Shown here piece after piece: positions 22,309 through 33,118 of a DNA stretch of 64,000 nt. The translations under genes and the position numbers were made by a program. The first letter of the stretch is position 1; the number at the start of each line of letters is the position of its first letter. Source of the stretch: Lepidodermella squamata (Eukaryota; Gastrotricha); the NCBI GenBank assembly GCA_047495785.1, contig JBLDXI010000032.1:1178001-1242000 (forward strand), read 5' to 3'. Under the pieces are notes generated by a model. It was not told where the DNA came from and did not search any database. It saw nothing but the letters and a program-made list of their open reading frames with translations.

Positions 22309-22733
22309 TTTGGCTATGCAATGATGTAGTAGTACAGTACTTGATGAAAAACGTCTAACAACAAAATGGTTCGACCTGAAATTGTTGTTGTTCAGCAGGT
22401 GTTTTTTCTTCATTCCCTCGACGCTTTCATCATTTGCACGCAAAATCATACATGACGAAGATGACAACAGCCTCGCCTCAAAGCGTCTACGCAGCAGAAT
22501 TCGCACGGAAGACGCAGTCACGTTACGTAAATGAAACATAAAAACAGCCGGGTTTTTTTCAAATTCAGTAGCAAAACTCAACAAGAAATGAAAGTAAAAA
22601 ATCTACCTTAATTTAAATCATTGGCAAATAATATTATTAAATTAATAAAATCAAGCAATCAACGAAAAAATTTCAAGATCAAATCAAATCAACCGGATTA
22701 AATATCAATGAAATTTGTCATAAAACCGAGTTT

Positions 22734-25116
22734 TTACTGGCGTGGCGTCAACTTGACCCAAATACCATTTTTCGGTGTCATCGTTTGCGCGACGTTGAGT
22801 TCAAGCTTGTCACCTGTCTCCGGCGTTTCGTCCATTCGATATTTGCGAAGAACGTTAACAAGGGCCAACTTGATTTCCAGTAGTGCAAATCGCATTCCGA
22901 TGCAAATTCTCGGCCCGAAACCGAACGTCAAGAAAGCGGCCGGGTCGCGATCCGTCGCGGTCGGGTAATCCTCGCTGAATCGTTCCGGGTGGAAGCGATA
23001 CGGGTCGACAGGGCCCCAGAGCTCAGGGTCGTAGTGAATTGACCACACGTCGACTTGAACCGGCAAACCGTTTGGTATCTGAACACCCTCCAGCACCGTA
23101 TCGTCCATAGCCATGCGATTCAAGACTAAACCAGCAATCGGGTACATTCTGAGGCCTTCGTTGATGACGCATTCGAGGTATTTCAGATCGGAAACTGTAT
23201 CGTAGTTAACCGGGCGGCTATCGTCCGGGAAATACTGCTTGATCTCAGCGAACAATTTTTCTTGCTTATCCGGATTTTTCGCCAAAAGGAAAGTTGTGAA
23301 GGCCAGAGCATTACTTGAGGTCTTCAATTTTACATTCAAATTAGTTGAAATTTCAAAAATTGTGGTTAAACGTACTTCAAAGCCGGCGACCATGAAAAGA
23401 CCAGCTTGCGCCTTGATTTCGTCGTGACTCAAGCCTTTCAGATTGACGTTTGAAATGTCGATTTCAGCATTAGCCTGGGAGGCCTTAATGCTAGCCGCAA
23501 CTACGAAATTAGATGAAATTTTAAAATTAAAACATCAAAATACAATTTTTCATTTAAATGGTTCAAACAGAATTTTTCTGACTGTCAGTATGTGAAAACT
23601 ATTCAGAAATATTCAACTTTTTAATAAAAAAGGGGTCAACATGTTTGCACCACTAAAAATGAGGTTCCAGCACTAAATTTAAGCGTCCTGGCACTAATTT
23701 TTCAAATTCTTTGGGATTTTGGCGTTTTAGTTTTTGATCAATACTGATGACCTCCCTGTACCTGGCTACATGGTGCTCTAAGCTACGTAGACAAATTATC
23801 GATATTGGGTTCCAATACGGCTGATATCAGGAAAATCACTGATTTGTAAAATCGATACTTGGAATCGATATCGGCTCTATAAGATGAATTATAATTCGTA
23901 AACTGACCGCTCATAGTGCGAAATACGCGTAATATGAAGGTCTATCGGTTAGGCATGATAACAAAAAATGTGTGATTCTAGCAAAGGCTGGAAACTCTAA
24001 ACCCATATTTAGGGAAAATCTAGGGCTGGAGTCTCAAATTTAGTGCTGGAACCCTAAATTTAGGGTGCACACTAGGAACACCCTAAAAAATTCTTATTTG
24101 AAAATAACCGTGCTGAGTACCAATATAAAATCCAAACATGGGAAAGGACTTGAAATACGAAAAAAATTATGTAATGAAGTAGCTTGAAAAAAATGAAGCC
24201 AAAAATATTCTCGTAATAGATTTTTCTTACCGGCTTCAGAATCTTCAAGTTCCACCATCATCTGCAACAGATCTTGGCGTCGTTTCTCAGGGTTACTGAT
24301 GCGATCTTTGATAATCGAATCCATGACGCGGTAAAGTCTTTCCATCGGACCCAAATACCCGTCGCCGAAAACTTTCGATTTCAATTGAACATACCACCTC
24401 AAAACAGGCAGAATTTCAGGCATAAACATGGCCAGCTTGACAAAGAACGGAATTTTAAATATCCTGATAAACATATCTGTGACAATGTCCAGAACTGGGT
24501 TACTCTGGCCCTCCGTTTTCGCGCTGTTGAGTTCAACGCCGAAAGCACACTCGGAAATCGTGTCCAACGTCAAAAATTTGTAGCACTCAAAAATATTGAA
24601 AGCCTTGCCAGTTTTCGCCTTCTTCTCCAATAGGGCCATAAAATCAGCCGTACATTTCTGCATCAGCGGGGTCATTGCTCGCATTTTGCTGGCCGAAAAT
24701 GTAGGATTGATGATTGTTCGAAGGCGCTTCCAGCGTGCGCCTCGGGCGAAAAACATGTGCACGGGCTTTGTAGTACTATCAGGCGATGGTTGGAATGCGA
24801 ACATTTTTCTAGCATGGAAATCTGGGAATTGCTTCACGAAAACTTGTTGCACCAAATTGTAATCAGCAATAACCAAGGTTGGGTTAGGGCCTTCGTAGTA
24901 ACCGTAGATTTTACCATATCTCTTCGTCCAGTCAGCGATAGCCAAATGCCGCGTGCCCTCCTGAATCAAATCGGTCAAATTGCCGAGCAGCCAATGAGGG
25001 GGCGGGCCGGATACGCCAAGTTTCTTGAAATAGCGATGGGCAACAAACTTGCGATAGATGTACAGGGCCGCAATTGTGCCAGTCAACCCAATTGCAACCA
25101 CCCCAAGAACACTCAT
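22734..25116 (-). CDS. Cytochrome P450, CYP3-clan (copy A)
   Basis: A microsomal monooxygenase of 532 residues, nearest to the nematode CYP13-like/CYP3 clan by motif order. Exons: 25116..24231, 23500..23376 and 23321..22734. The N-terminal anchor (MSVLGVVAIGLTGTIAALYIY) precedes LGVSGPPPHWLLGNL. Also seen: WKRLRTIINPTFSASKMRAM (C-helix), the I-helix AGFETSSNALAF assembled across the second junction, NEGLRMYP (ExxR), PYRFHPERF, and the heme loop FGFGPRICIG with the cysteine ligand. The second intron (54 bases) has no stop and is read through in frame. Intron 1 is about 730 bases and carries an inverted-repeat insert that is absent from copy B. A TCATCTTAG acceptor lies just before the ATG. Confidence 0.96.
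23640..24085. mobile_element. Inverted-repeat MITE in CYP copy A intron 1
   Basis: Arms at about 23646-23700 and 24015-24069 are imperfect inverted repeats of roughly 55 bases. Both contain GGTTCCAGCACTAAATTT (minus-strand sense for the right arm) with flanking TGCACC and CTAAATTT. The equivalent intron in copy B is only 162 bases and lacks it, so it inserted after the CYP duplication, or was lost from B. No coding capacity. Its exact ends and target duplication are not resolved. Confidence 0.65.
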
Positions 25117-25511
25117 TCTCTTCAAGTTATCTCCCTAAGATGAGACAAACATTTACATATTTCAGATTTCATAATTTTTTACTTTGGTCTCTCAATTCAG
25201 CACTTAAATATTTCACTCATATTCTTCATTTATGCAAGTTGCCTTTCGACATTTAACATTTGGTATCAGACATTACCACAAGGCTTATTAGTCAATTATT
25301 CGCATGATTGCTGGTAGAACCATGGTCCCCAGACTTTGCTCGCTGAGTAGCCATATCTTGATTGCCGGTGAATGGCGTCCTACACCGTGAGGGAGAAATC
25401 GCGGTCTTGGGTGGATTTGCTTGGCGGAGTTACCAGCAGGTACGAACTTGTGCCTTTGGCTGCGTAGTTGGCTACACGTCAGCTTGATTTACGGTCCCAG
25501 AAACGCCGCAT

Positions 25512-25620
25512 TCAATGCGTACACGAATTATTGGTGTTGCGGTTCTGGGGATTGAACCCGCGCCTCTTTGCCGCCAGCGAGATGCTTGGACCGCTCGACC
25601 ACTTGCTCCCCATATTAAGG
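25512..25620 (-). repeat. tRNA-derived SINE-like module
   Basis: On the minus strand, an A-box-like GTGGTCGAGCGGTCC (25588..25602) is followed by a good B box GGGTTCAATCCC (25548..25559). The ends do not pair as an acceptor stem, so this is tRNA(Leu/Ser)-derived rather than a working tRNA. A tail of repeat-like sequence follows. Confidence 0.5.
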
Positions 25621-25704
25621 TAATATGAAATAATACTATAATAAAAAATCAGAATATATAAACAGTGCAAAGCTGTCTGCTGTGCATTGAGCGTAAAGAT
25701 CGAT

Positions 25705-25790
25705 GGGCAAGAGTTGGATCCCCACCCGGGTCGACCGTGATTTATCAATGACGCTCTACCCCGACGGGGGAAGACCACTTCACCGTGTTA
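25705..25790 (-). repeat. Second, weaker tRNA-like module
   Basis: An A-box-like GGGGTAGAGCGTC (25750..25762) and a degenerate B-box-like GGGGATCCAAC (25713..25723) lie about 115 bases upstream of the stronger module in the same orientation. This may be a composite SINE head or chance. Confidence 0.25.
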
Positions 25791-26540
25791 CAAAGGTGAA
25801 AATTGGTAGATTGGGAGCGAGACTGCACTAATCGCTACCTAGCTGTCCGACTGAAGAGACCACGCAAGCGACCCTTGAGAGCGCTCTTTCGGAATCCATG
25901 GCATCTACTCTAAGAAGATCTCTCAAACATAACAAGTAATTTTCGATTTTTTTAAACCTAAGAGTAGATGTTATAATAAAAATAATCGAAAATGCTAGGA
26001 TATATTTGCTTAGTTTTGGGCACAACAAATCGATACAATTTTTTCAGAAAGAAATCAGTGACCACCAAAGAGCGCGATTTCGGGGTCCTGAGACATTATT
26101 GTGTTTTCAGCCTATTCAAAACCAAGCCGCCAACTATGAGACCCGAAGCGTCTAACCTCATTTCACGCAGTTCTACATGATGGTACTTCAGCCGAAGTAC
26201 TGTATATCTACTAATTTTCGTTTTGATCTTTGAATTCGGTGTTTTTGCAAAAATACCGAAATTAAAACCACCGAATATTAATTCTAATTAAAATAAATCA
26301 ATTTGTTCCTCAGCGGCCAGCCTAAAACCGAATTCAATTCCCTCGAAATGTAATGTACAGGCCCCGATTCTCCAAAACCGAAAATGAGTAGATATACGGT
26401 ATTTGAAAATGGATTTTTCTATTAAAAAAATCTCATTGATAAGCGACTTTCAGCTTCGAAAAATAAACCCTTTTACATAGATCGATTGCTATGATTTTCA
26501 ATTATGAGATAGACATCCAATCTTGTGAGGTAGGAATAGG

Positions 26541-26880
26541 GCCTCAGCTAGAATCTGCATTTCGGCCATGCTGTAGTAGTGCATTTCTGGATGAAAAACG
26601 TCTATTATTAGCGCCTGTTTTCTGGATGCGCCTGGGAAGGACAATAATAAAAAGGTTATAATTTATGTTTGCGCTAACAACAACATCGTTTGATCTGAAG
26701 TTGTTGTTCAGCAGTTGTTTCTTCTTCATTCCGTCGACGCTTTCATCATTTGCACGCAAATTCACACATGGCGGAGATGACAACAGCCTCGCCTCAAAGC
26801 GTTTACAAAGCAGAATTCGCACGAACTCACGTTATATAGATGAAGCAAAAAACAGCTGGCTTTTCAAAATCAATAGCAAA
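26541..26880 (-). pseudogene. Duplicated 5' end of the oligopeptidase gene (broken)
   Basis: Matches the leader and start-codon region of the oligopeptidase at about 22290-22570. Shared peptide text includes FEARLLSS, RANDESV(D/E)GMKKK, LLNNN and RRFSS. The start codon survives (ATGCAGATTCTAGC against ATGCCGATGCCAGC) but similarity stops within a few codons, so exon 1 is lost. There is also about 70 bases of extra sequence relative to the parent. It lies downstream of CYP copy B exactly as the parent lies downstream of copy A. Confidence 0.85.
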
Positions 26881-27067
26881 CTCAAATAGAAATGACAGTA
26901 AAAAAAGATATGTTAATTTAAAGCAGTTAGGTATAAAATAACATTATGCAAAAAATAAAGAAGCAGTCGTAGAAAACTATAAAAATTGACAAATCCAACT
27001 AAATATTCATCTATTTTCACCTGGATTAATTATCTTTGGAAAGTTGTCATAAAACCGAGTACACTTT

Positions 27068-28895
27068 TTACTGGCGTGGTGTCAGCTTAACCCAGACACC
27101 ATTTTTCGGTGTCATTGTTTGTGCGACGTTGAGTTCAAGTTTGTCACCCGTTTCCGGCGTTTCGTCGATTCGATACTTGCGAATAATATTAACTAGCGCC
27201 AACTTAATTTCCAGCAGTGCAAATCGCATCCCGATGCAAATTCGCGGTCCGAAACCGAACGTCAAGAAAGCGGCCGGGTCGCGATCGGTCGCGGTTGGGT
27301 AATCTTCGCTGAAGCGTTCCGGGTGGAAGCGATACGGGTCGACAGGGCCCCAGAGCTCTGGGTCGTAGTGAATCGACCATACGTCGACTTGAACCGGCAG
27401 GCCGTTCGGTATTTGAACACCCTCCAGTACCGTATCGTCCATAGCTAAGCGATTTATGACCAAACCAGCAATCGGGTACATACGCAGACCTTCGTTGATG
27501 ACACATGCCAGGTATTTCAGATCGGAAACTGTATCGTAGTTAACCGGGCGGCTATCGTCCGGGAAATACTGCTTAATCTCAGCGAACAATTTTTCTTGCT
27601 TATCCGGATTTTTGGCTAACAGGAAAGTCGTGAAGGCCAGGGCATTGCTTGAGGTCTTTTATCAATTTTATATTAAATTTTCGAATTGATTGTATAATTT
27701 CAAAGATTTTAGCAAAACCTACTTCGAAGCCGGCGATCATGAAAAGACCAGCTTGTGCCTTGATGTCATCTCGACTCAAGCCTTTGAGATTGACGTTTGT
27801 CAGATCGATATCACCACTTGCTTGCGATGCCTTAACGTTAGCAGCAACTAAACAATTCGTTAAAATTTCAAGTTAAAACCTCAAAACCGATTATATTATT
27901 TCTATATTTTTATCATAACAAGTTTTATCGGAGCCTGGCGGCACGAGTGTTGTCACCAGGTTTCTCATTATTTCGCATCGATTTTACAAGGTTTAATTTA
28001 GTTTCTTACCGGCTTCAGAATCTTCGAGTTCTACCATCATCTGCAACAGATCTTGACGACGTTTCTCTGGGTGACTGATCCGGTCGCTGATAATCGAATC
28101 CATCATGTGGTGAAGTTTTTCCGTTGGACCCAAATATCCATCGCTGAAAATTTTCGCCATCATTTCAGTATACCACCTCAAAACCGGCTGAATTTCGGGT
28201 AAAAACATGGCCACCTTGACGACGAGCGGAATGTCAAATAGCCGAAGAAACACATCCCTCATAATGTCCAGAACTGGGTTACTCTGGCCCTCCGTTTTCG
28301 CGCTGTTGAGTTCAACGCCGAAAGCACACTCGGAAATCGTGTCCAACGTCAGAAATTTGTAGCACTCAAAAATATTGAACGCCTTGCCAGTTTTCGCCTT
28401 TTTCTCCAACAGGGCCATTAAATCAGCCGTACATTTCTGCATCAGCGGTGTCATTGCTCGCATTTTGCTGGCCGAAAATGTTGGATTGATGATTGTTCGA
28501 AGGCGCTTCCAGCGTGCGCCTCGAGCAAAAAACATGTGTACGGGCTTTGTAGTGCTATCAGGCGATGGTTGGAATGGAAACATTTTCCCACCATGGAAAT
28601 CTGGAAATTGCTTCACAAAAACTTGCTGCACCAAATTGTAATCAGAAATAACCAAAGTCGGTTTAGGGCCTTCGAAGTAACCGTAGATTTTTCCATATTT
28701 CTTTGTCCAGTTTGCAATAGCCAAATGCAGCGTGCCCTCATGACTCAAATCTGACAAATTGCCGAGCAGCCAATTAGGGGGCGGGCCGGATACGCCAAGT
28801 TTCTTGAAAAATCGATGGGCAACAAACTTGCGATAGATATACAGAGCCGCAATTGTACCAGTTAACCCAATCGCAACCACTCCAATGAGAGACAT
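27068..28895 (-). CDS. Cytochrome P450, CYP3-clan (copy B)
   Basis: A tandem paralogue of copy A with identical exon lengths and junctions: 28895..28010, 27847..27723 and 27655..27068, 532 residues. Seen: N-terminal anchor MSLIGVVAIGLTGTIAALYI, LGVSGPPPNWLLGNLSDL, the same C-helix, I-helix AGFE-TSSNALAF, NEGLRMYP and heme loop FGFGPRICIG. Differences from A cluster in the F-G region (LRLFDIPLVVKVAMFLPEIQ against IRIFKIPFFVKLAMFMPEIL) and in exon 2, as expected when substrate range diverges. Intron 1 is 162 bases. A TCATCTTAG acceptor precedes the ATG as in A, so the 5' control region was duplicated too. Confidence 0.96.
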
Positions 28896-29024
28896 TTTCT
28901 TCAAATTATATTCCTAAGATGAAACAAATATTCGAATTTTAGATTTCATAACTTTTAACTATGGTCTCTCAAATTTACACTCATATTTTTCACTCATATC
29001 AAGGTAATATAATATATATTTTTA

Positions 29025-30086
29025 CAGGGGTGCAAAATCTGCAAAAATGGCGCAGTGGCTGCGCGGGAAATTTTTACGCGCAGCGGGAAATTTTTGGGGA
29101 ATAAAGATGTAAAAATGCTCAGAAATCGCCAAAAATTAGCGGGAAAAAAGGGAAATCAGCGGGAAATCCAACAAGTAATTAATCTTCCACCGATAATTTA
29201 TTTCAATAATTAAGTGATTGAACTAATTAGCAATTCACGAATGACTTTCCTTTCTAATTCAAATAATAACTTCTGTTCAACTAACGCGAAATCGGTGATA
29301 ATAACGGTTAGGAATTTCAAAAAACAAATTAGATATTCCGATTCAGCGTAAAAAGTTGGATATTCCTGCCAATTTGCGCGCAGCTATGTTTGAAAATGAG
29401 GGAGAAATGCGGACTGAAAGTTTGCTAGTAACTGTGTGCGCGCACAAAACAGCGAGCGCGCGCGCACAACAGCGCACAACTGCGCGATTTCCTCGCGTTG
29501 AAAAGTGAAGGGGAGCGGGCAACTGCGAGTGAGCGAATTTTTGTGGAGCGCACACGCACACACACGCGAGCGCACACGTGCAAAAATTGAAATTTGTTTC
29601 CGCCTATTTCTCAACCAATTTTTACGATAACTGTGCGCAAATTTGCAGAGTGGGGTAATTTTTCGCGCTGAATCCGAATATCTAATTTGTTTTTTGAAAT
29701 TCCAGAAATTGAAGAACTTGGTTTTTCTGCGTAATTAAGAATATTTGGGTAATTACGATATTTAGCCACAAGTTTTTGGTTACCCTAAATATGTGAACTG
29801 TTTTAGTATCAAGCCGTATGAAATGCGAAATATGGCCACCAATTTAGGCCTAAAAATGTCTATTAAAATATAAAAATGTGCCGAATCGAGTATTTTCGGA
29901 CATTTTCTCACTCAAAAATACTGATGTTTCTTAGAAATGTTCCGCTTTGCAGGAAATAACCCACAGAAATATAAGTGATAAGGAAAAGTTACAAAGGCAC
30001 ATTCCGCGAGCGAGCGCAGCGAGCGAGCGGGTTTGTCGGGAAATTAAAATCACTGCGCGGGAAGTTCTGCAGATTTTGCAGCCCTG
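29025..30086. mobile_element. Non-autonomous hAT-like element upstream of CYP copy B
   Basis: The ends are inverted repeats: left CAGGGGTGCAAAATCTGCA at 29025 and, reversed from 30086, CAGGGCTGCAAAATCTGCA. They begin CAGGG as in many hAT elements. The flanks are 8-base near-duplicates, TATTTTTA (29017-29024) and TTTTTTTA (30087-30094). Subterminal copies of CTGCGCGGGAA occur at both ends. No transposase frame inside. A fold-back core is annotated separately. Confidence 0.75.
29311..29703. repeat. Long inverted repeat (fold-back) inside the hAT-like element
   Basis: The 38-base arms 29311..29348 and 29666..29703 are inverted copies with one mismatch, containing GGAATTTCAAAAAACAAATT. Weaker pairing continues inward for roughly 70 more bases (for example AATTTGCGCGCAGCTAT against AATTTGCGCACAGTTAT). 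The centre is rich in alternating GC/CA (GCGCGCGCGCACA, CACACGCACACACACGCGAG), unlike the AT-rich flanks. It could be a nested MITE or part of the hAT element. Confidence 0.75.
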
Positions 30087-31390
30087 TTTTTTTACGATCG
30101 AACAAAATGGGCACATTAACGGTCTTTTTTGTTGCAACATTTCAAAAACGGAACGACAGGCACAACAATAACAATTTTCTGAATTTATCGAATGTAAATA
30201 TATTTGTTTTGTTCTCTCGATGGAGCGGAAGCAAAATAGCTGATGATCGAGTTATTGCAAGAAATTTCATGACCACGACGACGAAGCACAAGCAAGAGAG
30301 AGAGAGGAAATATATAAACAGCACCTATTATTCGAGGGTATAACAAAAATAATCGAACATGCTAGGATATTATTTGCTTAGTTTCGCGCGCGAAAAATAG
30401 GCATGACTTTTAATTTGATTGATTCGTGCTCAGGCTACCGAAGCGTTCTATTCAAGGCAAAACAAGTGTACACGGTGAGAAGAGGATTATAACAGTAAAT
30501 AAGGGACTAGGAAATATTGTATCATCATCATCATCATCGTCACCAAGTGAGATAATGTGTTCAATTAGAGAATCGCAGAAGTAATCCACCTTAATATCAT
30601 CAAAAATCAACTCGAGTATACGTGTTCGATATTGCGTTTTGATTACAAGCGGTAGTTTTAAGGCGGTTTATGGACCATCCAATATTAGAATGCGTAGTAT
30701 ATTGCATTATATTTCATTAAATCGAGGAATATTTGATGAGATCCACGTCGTGCTTTTTAACTGCCGAAGTTGTGTGAATTCGAAAATAGCAGGTCTATAA
30801 TAGATATTTTTTCAAGAATGAATGAATGGAAGAACAGTTGAAGACACAACACCAATAGAGAGCTGAATCACGCACGCACATCCATGTTTAGTAGAACCAC
30901 AGCCGATTATATTTATAAAAACACCGCTAGGAATCAAAATTACCGCTCCATTTTAAAAAAATCGACGCGTTTCTTTATCACTGAAAATATTATAGTTTTC
31001 ATACATATCGTAATCACATGCAAGATTATTAATTTTTTACACAACTGCTGTAGTAATTTTCGTGTCATTGTATTTTTTGATAGGACTGGACACAACAAAT
31101 GAGTTTTAAGTTGAGTCAGTTGCCGAAGAGAGAAAAATTAGAGCAAAAAATCGACCACATTGTCATGGATACAACAACCGAATTTCGCGGCTCAACAACA
31201 CAGTGCTCTCTGGAGAAGAAATGACTAAAGACTAGCAGATAACGGGGTCGGTCAATCGCACGATTTTGGCCGTGGTTATACATAATAATTTCTAAATATC
31301 ATTCATTTTAGTTCTCTCATGTCGAGGACACGATAAAATTATAGATATTTACACACTCTTGTCAATTTTTTTCACTCAGTCGATTCAATT
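30087..31390. other. Intergenic: duplication end, short repeats
   Basis: Contains the duplication-end block near 30339-30385 and an ATCATCATCATCATCGTCA triplet run near 30520. Otherwise it is AT-rich sequence up to the synaptogyrin stop codon. No exon recognised. Confidence 0.45.
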
Positions 31391-32984
31391 TTAGTAATTC
31401 GGAGCTTCGAACGGCTGTTGGTAATTCGAGCCGGCCTTTTCGGGTGCGTTGCTGAACGGGGGCTGGTGGTAACCGGCGGCGTCTCCCGGGGCCTGGGGCG
31501 GCGGCAGGGTGTTGCCACTCATGCCACCTGAAGCGCTGCTGCCGGCCTGGAAAGCATCATCGCCGAATCCGCCCTGGAAATCTCCGGTAATACCAGCTCG
31601 GTATCGCATGAAGGCAAGAACGGCGAGGGCAGCCTGGACGTATACGTAGAAAACACACAAATATCACGTGACGTTCCCATTAATGCACTTGCATTTTTTC
31701 ACTCCTCATTTTAAGCCGGATTATTTACGAGTCACAAATTTAGTTTGCAATAAGCCACGCGGCGACGCAGGCCATCGATCGCCGGCGCACTTCGCAACAC
31801 ACAACAGGCCTGTCTATACAAGCGTGTAATGATAATATTAATAAATATATGTCGCGATTCCTGCAGACCGTAAAAAAAAAAATTCTTCAGCTGAAGCGCG
31901 CAAACTCAACACGCCTATTAGCTCGTTCACTTTTGTATTTAGCGCCACTATAAATATATATATATATACGCCGCAGAGATGTTTGCCTTCTTCCTGCCTC
32001 TTCCTCCCTTTTCGCTACAATTGCGCATGTACGCGGCCCGACAAAAGCACATAAATAACGCGCGTAAAACCAATCGAAAGCTAGTAAGTAGGTTTATTTT
32101 TCAGCACTTCAACGGCCGAGTTGTCGCGACGCCATTAGCGGCTGACTGATGTGGCTCAACTTAACATTATAAAAGCAAGCACACAACTTACCCAAGTGCC
32201 AATTGAGAAAAATGAAAACGCGATGGCTGCTTGCATTTGGTTTCGTCCCAAATCGTCAGGATTGACTAGTGGACGCTCAGTTTGCGCCTTGCGCCACTAA
32301 AAAAAAGAGAAAAAATGAAGGAACGAAATGATATTTGAAAATGAAATGATTGAGAATCGGCAATTCTTTAGAAAATTTCAAAATTTTCGAAATCATTTAG
32401 TTTTTCAAGTGATCGAATTTATTTTTCATTTTATTTCTGACTATGGATCCTTAAAAAAAAATCAAAATTAAGGGGAAAATAAATTTAAATTTTCATGATA
32501 AAGGGTGTCAAATTTCAAAGTCGAATTACCATGTCTGTCAAGTAGCAGAATCCGACGAACCACAGGAAGGTCCACAAGGCAGAGAAGGCCATATCGCCCA
32601 TGACGGCGAACCGGCGCGTTTTCACGTTGCTGAAGTTGTCGAACATGGCGTCGATCAGCAAGAAGGTAATGCAGGCGAGGAAGGCAATCACACCGATGGC
32701 CGTGCCGTAATTGCACGCATTCGAGTCACCGTTGTACTGACAGTAGAGCTGGTTGCTGGCTGGTGGCTTAATCCAGCCTTCAGACGAAATACACGCGAAG
32801 ACAATGATCGAGAAAAGCTATCGATTAAAAAAAACATTATTAAGGAGGATTTTTTAAAACAATTACTCACCCAACTGACAAGACGTAATATGACCTGTGG
32901 TTTTTTGATAAAAGCAACCGGGTCAAAAGCGCCCGTCGCCCGCCCAGAGCCATACGCGCCCGCAACAGAACCGCCAAAATCCAT
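31391..32984 (-). CDS. Synaptogyrin
   Basis: A four-TM synaptic-vesicle membrane protein of the MARVEL/synaptogyrin family, 249 residues. Exons: 32984..32871, 32817..32530, 32296..32192 and 31633..31391. Seen: N-terminal YGSGRATGAFDPVAFIKKPQ, TM1 at the first junction, ISSEGWIKPP, LYCQYNGDSNACNYGTAIGV (paired cysteines in the vesicle lumen), the TM2-TM3 loop FSNVKTRRFAVMGD, ALWTFLWFVGFCYL, MQAAIAFSFFSIGTW (TM4) and a long Pro/Gly/Tyr-rich cytosolic tail ending EAPNY. Intron 3 is 558 bases, long for this window. Its start codon is 134 bases after the INTS7 stop on the same strand. Confidence 0.96.
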
Positions 32985-33118
32985 TGTTTCGAAACAAAAG
33001 GTGATCAAGTGAAGTGAACAGAAATTATAATAAACAAAGACAAACTAAAAAATAGCAGAAAATTGTTTGAACCAAAATGTATTTCGAGCAGGAAGAAAAA
33101 TAGCAGTAATAAAAGATT

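Larger units (their letters stand above)
25117..26540. other. Intergenic between CYP copies, with tRNA-like modules and a duplication end
   Basis: About 1.4 kb. It contains the two tRNA-like modules annotated separately and a block at 25970-26022 that recurs at 30339-30385. The block includes AAAATAATCGAA(A/C)ATGCTAG, and the recurrence probably marks the distal end of the duplicated unit. No protein-coding exon recognised. Confidence 0.5.
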
